DNA of 64,000 bases. It comes from an uncultured Lachnospiraceae bacterium (GTDB lineage: Bacteria > Bacillota > Clostridia > Lachnospirales > Lachnospiraceae). The stretch's first letter is position 1; every line of letters begins with the position of its first letter. The notes below the pieces were generated by a model that worked only from the letters and a program-made list of their open reading frames with translations, had not been told where the DNA came from and ran no database searches. Location of the stretch: positions 1 to 64,000 of the forward strand of contig UQDA01000008.1 of the NCBI GenBank assembly GCA_900539715.1. The letters run 5' to 3'. Shown here piece by piece: positions 7,570 to 15,812 of the stretch. The translations under genes were made by a program, and so were the position numbers.

Positions 7570-8466
7570 TTACAGCTTGACGTTTTCGGTCGGTACGATA
7601 AAGCCTTCTCCGAAGACTTCGCTTGTTTCGGTGATCATGACGAAGGCGCTGGGGTCAATCTCATGGGCAGCCTGACGTACTTTGTAGATTTCTGTTTTGG
7701 AGCAGGCGCATAAAAGAACCTGACGATCGATATCCGTATAGGCGCCTCTGGCGCGGATGGAGGTCGAACCTCTGGCGCATACCTCATCTATCCGGCTGGA
7801 AACCTGAGGACCGCAGGTGGTGATAATGATAGCGAGCTTTCCTGCGCTCGTACCGTACATTATCTTGTCAATGACAACGGATGTTACAAATGCTGCGATC
7901 AGACCGTAAAGCACAGCGTCTATATTGCCAAAGACAGGCCAGCCGATACCGATGATGACAAGGTCTATCGTCATTGTGACGACTCCGATAGAGAGATGCG
8001 GGTGAAGGGTTTTGATGGACATCGTTAAGAAGTCCGAACCGCCGGTAGAGGAACCGCGCATATAGATAAGCCCCAGACCGGCTCCGAAAAATACGCCGGA
8101 GAACAGTGCGGCGAGCATAGGATTGCCGTCATAGGCAGGCGTGAGCGGAAAGATAAAATCGAGAATGATGGTATTGATGATAATCGTGCGGATAGATTTG
8201 AGCATGAAATGTTTTCCGACGATGCGGTAGCTCATCAGGATGAGGGGAATGTTCAGAACAAGAGAGGTCGTGCCGATGGGAAGTCCCCAGAGATGATTGG
8301 CAATAAGGGCAAGTCCGGAGAGACCGCCCGGAGCAAAGTTTGCAAGCTTTGCAAACGTGTAGATGCCGATAGAAAAAAGGATATTGCCGACAATATCGCA
8401 TATCCAGTCCAGGCATATGTCGCGGGTGTGTTGATTTAAATGAATGGAGTTTTTTAAAGATTTCAT
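7570..8466 (-). CDS. YitT family membrane protein (DUF161/DUF2179)
   Basis: A 298-residue integral membrane protein. Five or six hydrophobic segments fill residues 25-190, including the family signature FAPGGLSGLALI and the glycine-rich GAGLGLIYMRGSSTGGSDFLT, followed by a soluble C-terminal DUF2179 domain (from GTSAGKLAIIITTCG to ETSEVFGEGF). Function in this family is not established, though transport has been proposed. The minus-strand start at 8466 has an AT-rich region and GGAGAAC upstream. It probably heads a two-gene unit with the S66 peptidase. Confidence 0.9.
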   Translation of the reverse strand: MKSLKNSIHLNQHTRDICLDWICDIVGNILFSIGIYTFAKLANFAPGGLSGLALIANHLWGLPIGTTSLVLNIPLILMSYRIVGKHFMLKSIRTIIINTIILDFIFPLTPAYDGNPMLAALFSGVFFGAGLGLIYMRGSSTGGSDFLTMSIKTLHPHLSIGVVTMTIDLVIIGIGWPVFGNIDAVLYGLIAAFVTSVVIDKIMYGTSAGKLAIIITTCGPQVSSRIDEVCARGSTSIRARGAYTDIDRQVLLCACSKTEIYKVRQAAHEIDPSAFVMITETSEVFGEGFIVPTENVKL

Positions 8467-8594
8467 ATGATGTTCTCCGTTTATTTATAGTATACATATA
8501 GATTGTGACATGGAGGGGAAAAAAAGTCAAGAAAAGTGAAAATCCATGTCATTTGCGCAGCTGCCCAGTTTAGAAAAAATTCAGAAAAAATTTC

Positions 8595-8623
8595 TTGAAC
8601 TACGAAAAAGACAGGAGTAGGAT
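8595..8623 (+). promoter_or_regulatory. Promoter of the MarR-ABC exporter operon
   Basis: TTGAAC (8595-8600) and TAGGAT (8618-8623) are spaced 17 bp. The expected transcription start falls at about 8630, at the edge of the palindrome at 8632-8650. Confidence 0.55.
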
Positions 8624-8631
8624 ATAAAAAG

Positions 8632-8650
8632 TAATTAACAACGTTAATTA
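8632..8650. promoter_or_regulatory. Perfect palindrome, likely MarR operator
   Basis: TAATTAAC-AAC-GTTAATTA is a perfect inverted repeat (8-bp arms, 3-bp centre) at the expected transcription start, 43 bp before a MarR-type gene. TAATTAAC-like AT-rich palindromes are common MarR-family sites, so autoregulation is inferred. Confidence 0.65.
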
Positions 8651-8692
8651 TTTATCATGTTAATGCTTGTGCACGGTGGGGAGGAGCCGGAG

Positions 8693-9157
8693 ATGGAATC
8701 TATGAATCTTGTAAAGCAGTTTATGAAGGCGATGTCGCGGTTTCGGAAGATGGATTACAGCGTGCTGCATCCGGGAGCCGGAAACGGAGAATTTGCTGCG
8801 CTGGAGCTGATAAGCTGTCACAGCAGGCAGCAGGGAACATTATACGGAGTCTATGTCAGCGAGCTTTTAAAGGTCATGGATGTTTCAGCACCGGCTCTTT
8901 CAAGACTCTTACGGAGTATGGAGCAAAAAGGATTGTGTGTGCGGGAGATAGACCCGGACGACAGACGCAGCACTTGCGTTCATCTGACGCCTGCAGGGCA
9001 GCTGGCGAGAGACAGGGGACATACCCTGATGCTCGGATTTGCTTCCCGCGTGGTGAAGGGAATGGGAGAAGAAGAGTTCCGTCAGATGATCGCACTCTGG
9101 AACCGTTTCGGGGACGTGATGGAAAGCGAAATCTCAGCATTGAAGAAGGGAGACTGA
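8693..9157 (+). CDS. MarR family transcriptional regulator
   Basis: A winged-helix repressor expected to control the exporter that follows. The 154-residue form begins MESMNLVKQF. The recognition helix is in YVSELLKVMDVSAPALSRLLRSMEQKGL, and the wing is REIDPDDRRSTCVHLTPAG, both classic MarR signatures. I place the start at 8693 because GGGGAGGAG lies about 8 bp upstream; an in-frame ATG at 8657 has no ribosome site. The stop is one base before the start of the ABC gene, so the three genes form one operon. The palindrome at 8632-8650 is the likely binding site. The inducing ligand is unknown. Confidence 0.92.
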   Translation: MESMNLVKQFMKAMSRFRKMDYSVLHPGAGNGEFAALELISCHSRQQGTLYGVYVSELLKVMDVSAPALSRLLRSMEQKGLCVREIDPDDRRSTCVHLTPAGQLARDRGHTLMLGFASRVVKGMGEEEFRQMIALWNRFGDVMESEISALKKGD

Positions 9158-9158
9158 T

Positions 9159-11327
9159 ATGTTTCGGCTACTGGGCTATTTAAAACAATGTAAAAAATCG
9201 GTGCTGGCGATCATTATCTTACTGATCGTACAGGCATATTGCGATCTGGCGCTGCCGCAGTATACGTCGGATATCGTAGACGTTGGTATTCAGCAGGGAG
9301 GTATCGAGCACGCGGCGCCCGAATGGATGAGGGAAGAGACGTATGACAGCCTGAAGAAGCTGATGACTTCCGGGGAAGAGGCAGTGGCAGCGTCTTTTTA
9401 TGAAAAGACGGAAGATGGGAGTTTCCGGAGGACAACGGATAAAAGAGAGCATCTGGAGCAGCTGAATGAGGTATTCTCTATGCCGATGGCGATGCTTTCG
9501 GGAATAGAGGACATGGCAGCACAGGGAGCAGACGGTATCGCCATGCCGGAGGCGGCAGCCTTGTTGCAGACATCGGAGCTTTCAGACGAACAGCTGCTTG
9601 AGCTGAGGGAAAAAATCAGCGCTCAGATGGGCGATATGAGCCCATCCATGTTGGAACAAAAGGCGCTTCTTTTTGTACGGCAGGAATATGAGGCGATGGG
9701 AAAGGACACAGGTGCGGTTCAGACAAAATATCTTATCATGACGGGAGCCAGGATGCTCGGGTTTACCCTTTTGATGGTGATGAGCGCGATACTTGTAAGT
9801 CTGCTGGCGTCCAGAGCGGCTGCTCTGATAGGCAAAAATCTGAGAGGACAGGTGTTTGACCGGGTGATGTCGTTTTCAAATGCAGAGATGCACAGATTTT
9901 CTACGGCATCTCTGATAACGAGGAGTACGAACGATATCCAGCAGGTTCAGATGGTAGCGGTCATGCTTTTGCGGATGGTCATTTATGCGCCTATTGTCGG
10001 GATAGGCGGTGTGCTGAAGGTGACTGAAACAAAGACAGGGATGGCGTGGATAATTGCGCTGGCAGTGGCAGTGATAATGGCGGTCGTGCTTGTGCTGATG
10101 GGGATAGCCATGCCAAAATTCCAGAAGATGCAGCAGCTTGTGGACCGTCTGAATCTGGTATCGCGGGAAGTGCTGACAGGCTTACCGGTTATCCGGGCGT
10201 TTTCCAGAGAAAAATTTGAAGAAGAGCGATTTGACCGTGCGAACAGGGATTTGATGAAAACGCAGCTGTTTACGAACCGTGTGATGACACTCATGATGCC
10301 GACGATGATGCTGATAATGAACTGCGTGACGGTAATGATCGTGTGGTTCGGAGCCAAAGGAATTGATACAGGAAGCCTGCAGGTCGGTGACATGATAGCA
10401 TTTATGACTTATACGATGCAGATAGTTATGTCGTTTTTGATGCTTACGATGGTATCTGTGATGCTGCCGCGGGCAGGGGTGGCGGCAGATCGTATCGAAG
10501 AGATACTGAATACGGACAGCAGCGTATCCGATGCAGAAGATGTTCAGGATGAAAAGCTGGACTGCAGGGGAGTTCTTTCTTTTGAAGATGTCAGCTTTAA
10601 ATATCCGGGAGCGGATGATGATGCTTTGGAACATATCAGCTTTACGGCGGAGCCGGGAAAGACAACGGCGGTCATCGGAAGCACCGGCTGCGGGAAATCT
10701 ACGCTGATAAACCTGATACCCAGATTTTATGATGTGACGGAAGGGCGTATCCTGCTGGATGGCGTGGATATCAGGCAGCTTTCCCAGCACAGGCTGCGCG
10801 AGGTGATAGGTCTCGTGCCGCAGAAAGGGATTTTATTTTCGGGAACTATCGCTTCCAACATTAAGCTTGCGGGAGAAGACAGAATAGGAGACGCGCAGAT
10901 GAGAGAGGCGGCGCGTATCGCACAGGCAGAGGAGTTTATCGAAGGAAAGCCTGAAGGATATGAAAGCGCGGTAGCCCAGGGCGGAAGCAACGTTTCAGGA
11001 GGACAGAGACAGAGGCTGGCTATCGCCAGGGCAATCGCCAAAGAGCCGAAGATATATCTGTTTGACGACAGCTTTTCCGCATTGGACTATAAGACGGATG
11101 CAGCGCTGAGAAAAGCGCTCGCACAGAAGGCCTCCCGGGCAACGGTCATCATTGTGGCGCAGCGCATCAGCACGATCATGAATGCGGACCAGATACTTGT
11201 TCTGGAGGAAGGAAAGCTTGTCGGGAAGGGGACGCACAGGGAGCTTTTGAAAAACTGCAGCGCATATCAGGAAATAGCCCGTTCCCAGCTGTCTGAGAGC
11301 GAACTGAAAGGAGGGACGGAGCGATGA
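9159..11327 (+). CDS. ABC exporter half-transporter 1, degenerate ATPase site, large outer loop
   Basis: A membrane domain fused to an ATPase domain (722 residues), partner of the next gene in a heterodimeric multidrug-type exporter. TM1 covers about residues 14-33, but TM2 does not begin until about residue 194; the intervening 155 or so residues are hydrophilic and acidic, an unusually long outer loop. The ATPase has Walker A GSTGCGKST (507-515), signature VSGGQ (612-616) and Walker B LFDDS with Asp637 where the catalytic Glu should be. That makes this the degenerate-site subunit, as in TM287/288-type heterodimers. It starts one base after the MarR stop and overlaps the next gene by 4 bp. 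Substrate unknown. Confidence 0.93.
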   Translation: MFRLLGYLKQCKKSVLAIIILLIVQAYCDLALPQYTSDIVDVGIQQGGIEHAAPEWMREETYDSLKKLMTSGEEAVAASFYEKTEDGSFRRTTDKREHLEQLNEVFSMPMAMLSGIEDMAAQGADGIAMPEAAALLQTSELSDEQLLELREKISAQMGDMSPSMLEQKALLFVRQEYEAMGKDTGAVQTKYLIMTGARMLGFTLLMVMSAILVSLLASRAAALIGKNLRGQVFDRVMSFSNAEMHRFSTASLITRSTNDIQQVQMVAVMLLRMVIYAPIVGIGGVLKVTETKTGMAWIIALAVAVIMAVVLVLMGIAMPKFQKMQQLVDRLNLVSREVLTGLPVIRAFSREKFEEERFDRANRDLMKTQLFTNRVMTLMMPTMMLIMNCVTVMIVWFGAKGIDTGSLQVGDMIAFMTYTMQIVMSFLMLTMVSVMLPRAGVAADRIEEILNTDSSVSDAEDVQDEKLDCRGVLSFEDVSFKYPGADDDALEHISFTAEPGKTTAVIGSTGCGKSTLINLIPRFYDVTEGRILLDGVDIRQLSQHRLREVIGLVPQKGILFSGTIASNIKLAGEDRIGDAQMREAARIAQAEEFIEGKPEGYESAVAQGGSNVSGGQRQRLAIARAIAKEPKIYLFDDSFSALDYKTDAALRKALAQKASRATVIIVAQRISTIMNADQILVLEEGKLVGKGTHRELLKNCSAYQEIARSQLSESELKGGTER

Positions 11328-13168
11328 GCCAGAAACATTCAGGACGCCCGATGATGGGGCACGGACATGGACACGGGATGGTATCCGGTCAAAAGGCGAA
11401 GGATTTTAAAGGAACAGTCGGAAAACTGTTTTCCTATCTGGGGAAATACCGTATCGGTCTGGCAGTGGTCATGGTCTTTGCAGTGGGCAGCACGATATTC
11501 AGTATTATCGGTCCCAAAGTATTGAGCAAGGTAACGACGGAATTGTTCAACGGCCTTGTGGCGAAGGTAAGAGGAATCGGAGGCATTGATTTTGGACGGA
11601 TAGGTCAGATATTGACCTGGCTGCTCGGAATATACCTTGTCAGCGCACTGTTTAATTTTATCCAGGGATGGCTGATGACAGGTATCACACAGAAGCTGTG
11701 CTTTCGGATGCGCAGGGAGATTTCGGAAAAAATACACCGGATGCCGATGAAATATTTTGAATCCAGAACAGTCGGAGAGGTGTTGTCCCGTATCACAAAT
11801 GATGTGGATATGCTGGGTCAGAGCCTGGGACAGAGCATCACGCAGCTGGTCACTTCGGTCACGATGATGATAGGCGTACTCATCATGATGCTTTCGATCA
11901 GCCCTCTTATGACTGTCATCGTCTTTGTCATTCTTCCGGTTTCAGGAGGTTTGATAGGAGCAGTGGTAAAGCATTCCCAGAAATATTTCATCCAGCAGCA
12001 GGAGTGTCTGGGCAGTATCAACGGACAGGTGGAGGAATGCTACAGCGGTCACAATGTTATCCGGGCGTTTAATCGGGAAGATGCGGTGAAGGCAGAATTT
12101 AACGGAACCAATGAAGAACTGTATCAGTCTGCCTGGAAGTCTCAGTTTATCTCCGGAATGATGCAGCCTATCATGACGTTTGTGGGAAATCTCGGTTATG
12201 TGGCGGTAGCGGTCAGCGGAAGCATCCTGACGGTAAAAGGAACGATAGAGGTCGGCGATATTCAGGCATTTATCCAGTACGTGAGAAACTTTACCCAGCC
12301 TATCACGCAGATCGCACAGGTATCGAATATGCTGCAGTCTACAGCGGCAGCGGCAGAGCGCGTGTTTGAGTTTCTGGAGGAAGAGGAAGAGGACCAGACC
12401 GTAGAAAACCCGGTCGGCATCGAGGGGCTTACCGGGGCGGTCTCCTTTGAGCATGTGCAGTTTGGATATACGCCGGAAAAAATCATCATCAAAGATTTTT
12501 CCTGTCAGGTAAAGCCCGGACAGACGGTGGCGATAGTCGGTCCTACGGGAGCGGGAAAAACGACGATGGTAAAGCTGCTGATGCGGTTTTACGATGTGAA
12601 CAGCGGGGCAATTTGTCTGGACGGCTATGATGTGCGCCGGTTCGACAGGGGAAAGCTGCGCGGAATGTTTGGTATGGTACTGCAGGATACATGGCTGTTT
12701 AAAGGAACCATTATGGAAAACATCCGTTACGGTCGTCTGGATGCTACGGATGAGGAAGTGATCGCAGCAGCAAAGGCAGCGCATGCGGACAGGTTTATAC
12801 GGACGCTTCCGGGCGGATATCAGATGGAACTCAATGAAGATGCTACGAATGTGTCCCAGGGACAAAAACAGCTTTTGACGATAGCGCGAGCCATCCTTTC
12901 CGACAGTCCCATCATGATATTGGATGAGGCGACCAGCTCTGTGGATACGAGGACCGAGATACAGATACAGAAGGCGATGAACAATCTGATGAAAGGGCGC
13001 ACGAATTTTGTCATAGCACATCGTTTGTCCACCATCCGGGATGCGGATGTGATACTCGTGATGAAGGACGGCGATATCGTGGAGCAGGGTGCTCATGAAC
13101 AGCTGCTGGCAAAGGGAGGCTTTTACGCACAGCTGTACAATTCCCAGTTTGAGGAATCGAATCGTTAA
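11324..13168 (+). CDS. ABC exporter half-transporter 2, catalytic ATPase site
   Basis: Second half (614 residues) of the heterodimeric exporter. A His/Gly-rich N-terminus (GHGHGHGMVSG) is followed by a six-helix membrane domain with SRITNDVDMLGQ and an ATPase domain: Walker A GPTGAGKTT (406-414), Walker B MILDEA with Glu535 present, and an altered signature NVSQGQ (Gln512 replaces Gly). The altered signature and intact Glu complement the first subunit, so one of the two composite sites should be fully active. ATG overlaps the preceding stop (ATGA), implying coupled translation. A large inverted repeat at 13203-13247 follows. Confidence 0.95.
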   Translation: MSQKHSGRPMMGHGHGHGMVSGQKAKDFKGTVGKLFSYLGKYRIGLAVVMVFAVGSTIFSIIGPKVLSKVTTELFNGLVAKVRGIGGIDFGRIGQILTWLLGIYLVSALFNFIQGWLMTGITQKLCFRMRREISEKIHRMPMKYFESRTVGEVLSRITNDVDMLGQSLGQSITQLVTSVTMMIGVLIMMLSISPLMTVIVFVILPVSGGLIGAVVKHSQKYFIQQQECLGSINGQVEECYSGHNVIRAFNREDAVKAEFNGTNEELYQSAWKSQFISGMMQPIMTFVGNLGYVAVAVSGSILTVKGTIEVGDIQAFIQYVRNFTQPITQIAQVSNMLQSTAAAAERVFEFLEEEEEDQTVENPVGIEGLTGAVSFEHVQFGYTPEKIIIKDFSCQVKPGQTVAIVGPTGAGKTTMVKLLMRFYDVNSGAICLDGYDVRRFDRGKLRGMFGMVLQDTWLFKGTIMENIRYGRLDATDEEVIAAAKAAHADRFIRTLPGGYQMELNEDATNVSQGQKQLLTIARAILSDSPIMILDEATSSVDTRTEIQIQKAMNNLMKGRTNFVIAHRLSTIRDADVILVMKDGDIVEQGAHEQLLAKGGFYAQLYNSQFEESNR

Positions 13169-13202
13169 AATATTGCAGTATTTCCTTAAAAATTTGCATA
13201 GA

Positions 13203-13247
13203 CATCCTGCGGCGCAATGACGTATGATAACATTGTGCCGCAGGATG
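13203..13247. repeat. 17-bp inverted repeat between the exporter and alpha-galactosidase genes
   Basis: Arms 13203-13219 (CATCCTGCGGCGCAATG) and 13231-13247 (CATTGTGCCGCAGGATG) pair with one G-T, around an 11-nt loop. No T-tract follows on either side, so it is not a standard intrinsic terminator. It may stabilise the exporter mRNA end or be an operator for the GH36 gene that starts 61 bp later. Confidence 0.6.
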
Positions 13248-13307
13248 GCGCAATTACGGCAAAACAGCCCGTATTATAAAAAAGACATGTGAAAAGGGGA
13301 AGGAAAT

Positions 13308-15542
13308 ATGGCGGTTTATACAGACAGGGAGAGCAGGGTATTTACACTGCAGACAAAAAACACGACCTATCAGATGAAAGCGGATGATAAGGGCGTGTTT
13401 TTGCACACTTACTATGGAGAAAAAACGGATAACAGTGATAAATCTTATCTGATACGCTGTGCAGACAGGGGATTTTCAGGGAATCCATATGAGGTCGGGA
13501 CATTTGACCGCAGCTATTCGCTGGATATGCTTCCGCAGGAGTACAGCTGTTTTGGAACGGGGGATTATCGTATCAGTGCGCTGAGAGTCCGGCAGGCGGA
13601 CGGAAGCCGCGCGGCAGAGCTTCGGTATGCAGGCTGCGAGACCAGAAAAGGAAAATACGCGATTCCCGGGCTTCCGGCGGCATATGGAGCTCAGGAAGAA
13701 GCGGATACACTGGAAGTTATTTTAAAAGATGAGGCATGCGGGATCGAGGTACGGCTTTTATACGGCGTTTTTGAAAAAAAGGATGTAATAACGAGAGCGG
13801 TGCGGATAACCAACCGTTCTGAAAGGCCGGTCGTGCTGGAAAAGGCGGCGAGCCTGTGTCTGGACTGGCAGCAGGGGGGATTTGACTGGCTTTCGTTTTA
13901 CGGACGTCATGCGATGGAGCGCAACGTGCAGCGCACCGGCATCGCACATGGTGTGCAGTCGGTAGGGAGCGTGCGTGGCGCGTCGAGTCATCATTATAAT
14001 CCGTTTGCTGTTTTATGTGAAAAAGGGACAGATGAGACAAAGGGGCTTTGCTATGGATTTTCCTTTATGTACAGCGGGGAATTTCTGATTGAGGCAGAAA
14101 AGGATCAGGCGGATCAGACGAGGTTTGTGTGCGGAATCCATCCGGATGATTTTGACTGGACATTAAATCCAGGAGAGAGCTTTGATACGCCGGAGGTGTT
14201 GATGAGCTGCAGTGCGGAAGGATTCGGCGGGATGAGCCGCAATCTGCATGACCTGATACGGGAAAACGTGTGCAGAGGAGAATGGAAGCATAAGCGCCGT
14301 CCGATATTGATCAACAACTGGGAAGGCACTTATTTTGACTTTACAGGGGATAAGCTTGTATCCATAGCTGAAGAGGCTGCAAAGTTGGGCGTGGAGCTGT
14401 TTGTCATGGACGACGGATGGTTCGGAAAGCGGGACAGTGACAATTCGGGTCTGGGCGACTGGTATCCTAACGAAGAGAAGCTTGGCTGCACGCTCAAAGA
14501 GCTGGGAGAGCGGATAGAGGCGCTGGGCATGAAGTTCGGTATCTGGTTTGAGCCGGAATGTATTTCCGAGGACAGCGATTTGTACCGGGCGCATCCTGAC
14601 TGGGCGGTACAGATTCCCGGACGGAAACCGAACCTGAGCCGTAATCAGCTCATTCTGGATTTTTCCAGAGAAGATGTTCAGGAATACATCATAGAAAGGC
14701 TGTCGGCAGTTTTAGACAGCGCGCCGATATCTTATGTAAAGTGGGACTTTAACAGGAGTATCTGTGATAAATTTTCGGCAAATCTTTCTGCCGGGCGGCA
14801 GGGAGAAATGGCGCACCGCTTTGTGCTGGGGCTTTACCGTGTGCTGGAGGAGCTTCTGGAGAGGTATCCTCATCTGCTTCTGGAGGGCTGCAGCGGGGGC
14901 GGCGGACGGTTTGATACAGGGATGCTGTATTATTCGCCCCAGATATGGTGCAGCGATGATACGGATGCTATCGAACGGCTTCAGATTCAGTATGGAACAT
15001 CCTTTGCGTATCCGGTCAATACGATGGGAGCGCACGTTTCCGCAGTCCCGAACCATCAGACGGGCAGGGTGACGCCCATTGCGACAAGAGCATGCGTTGC
15101 GATGGCGGGAACCTTTGGTTATGAGCTGGATGTAAACAAAATGACGGATGAGGAAAAAGAGGCGGTAAAACGCCAGATACAGATATTTAAAGAGCAATAT
15201 GACCTCATTTCCTATGGAGATTACTACCGGCTGACCGATGTGCAGAAAAGCTCCTGCGCGGTATGGGAGACGGCGGCAAAAGATGGCTCAGAGGCGCTGG
15301 TAAGCGCCGTGTGGCAGCATGTTCAGGCAACCCCGGCATTTTTGAATGTAAAGGTAAGGGGATTGTGCGAAGACGGTATGTATCGGGTCATGAGAACGGC
15401 GCTGAAGGAAAAGGATGCAGGGGCACAGGAAAAGGAAGAACAGGTAATTTCCGGCTCTTCCCTGATGCACGGCGGGCTTCCGATCCCTGCGGCGGACGGC
15501 GAATATGCGGCATGGCAGATATATTTAGAGCGGATTTCGTAA
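13308..15542 (+). CDS. Alpha-galactosidase (GH36)
   Basis: Hydrolyses terminal alpha-1,6-galactosides such as melibiose and raffinose. The 744-residue protein has the N-terminal beta-supersandwich, then the barrel with LFVMDDGWFGKR, and the nucleophile Asp480 in YVKWDFNR. The CSGGGGRFD substrate motif follows, then the acid/base Asp550 in WCSDDTD; the 70-residue gap between the two Asp equals that of the Geobacillus AgaA-type enzymes. There is no signal peptide, so it acts inside the cell. GGGGAAGGAAAT precedes the start. No sugar transporter adjoins it, so the substrate must be imported by a system encoded elsewhere. Confidence 0.95.
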   Translation: MAVYTDRESRVFTLQTKNTTYQMKADDKGVFLHTYYGEKTDNSDKSYLIRCADRGFSGNPYEVGTFDRSYSLDMLPQEYSCFGTGDYRISALRVRQADGSRAAELRYAGCETRKGKYAIPGLPAAYGAQEEADTLEVILKDEACGIEVRLLYGVFEKKDVITRAVRITNRSERPVVLEKAASLCLDWQQGGFDWLSFYGRHAMERNVQRTGIAHGVQSVGSVRGASSHHYNPFAVLCEKGTDETKGLCYGFSFMYSGEFLIEAEKDQADQTRFVCGIHPDDFDWTLNPGESFDTPEVLMSCSAEGFGGMSRNLHDLIRENVCRGEWKHKRRPILINNWEGTYFDFTGDKLVSIAEEAAKLGVELFVMDDGWFGKRDSDNSGLGDWYPNEEKLGCTLKELGERIEALGMKFGIWFEPECISEDSDLYRAHPDWAVQIPGRKPNLSRNQLILDFSREDVQEYIIERLSAVLDSAPISYVKWDFNRSICDKFSANLSAGRQGEMAHRFVLGLYRVLEELLERYPHLLLEGCSGGGGRFDTGMLYYSPQIWCSDDTDAIERLQIQYGTSFAYPVNTMGAHVSAVPNHQTGRVTPIATRACVAMAGTFGYELDVNKMTDEEKEAVKRQIQIFKEQYDLISYGDYYRLTDVQKSSCAVWETAAKDGSEALVSAVWQHVQATPAFLNVKVRGLCEDGMYRVMRTALKEKDAGAQEKEEQVISGSSLMHGGLPIPAADGEYAAWQIYLERIS

Positions 15543-15690
15543 GAAAAATCTACTTTATGTACTTTTAAGGGACTGTTCATAGAATGGACATATATTTGCC
15601 ATCATTTTATCACAATTATAGGGTACTATATGATTTGTAAAGGCGAAAGCCGGACACTTTTTCATTTTTCTTCCTTTCAAACATAACAGA

Positions 15691-15726
15691 CGGGACTCCT
15701 GGTCAGAGGAGTCCCGTTTTGTTTTT
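15691..15726 (+). terminator. Terminator after the alpha-galactosidase gene
   Basis: A perfect 10-bp stem (CGGGACTCCT / AGGAGTCCCG, 6-nt loop) is followed by TTTTGTTTTT. Confidence 0.85.
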
Positions 15727-15753
15727 GACAAAGGTATTTTAGAAGTGTAAAAT
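15725..15753 (+). promoter_or_regulatory. Promoter of pepF
   Basis: TTGACA at 15725-15730 is 17 bp from TAAAAT at 15748-15753. It starts within the T-tract of the preceding terminator. Confidence 0.75.
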
Positions 15754-15812
15754 GAGAGAGACAGGGCGGCGTATTGCCGCAGCTGAATGATGAAACATAA
15801 AGGAGAACCGAT

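Noticed and set aside
11942..13096. A 384-codon minus-strand frame opposite the second ABC gene
   Set aside because: Shadow of a certain gene, with no start signals.
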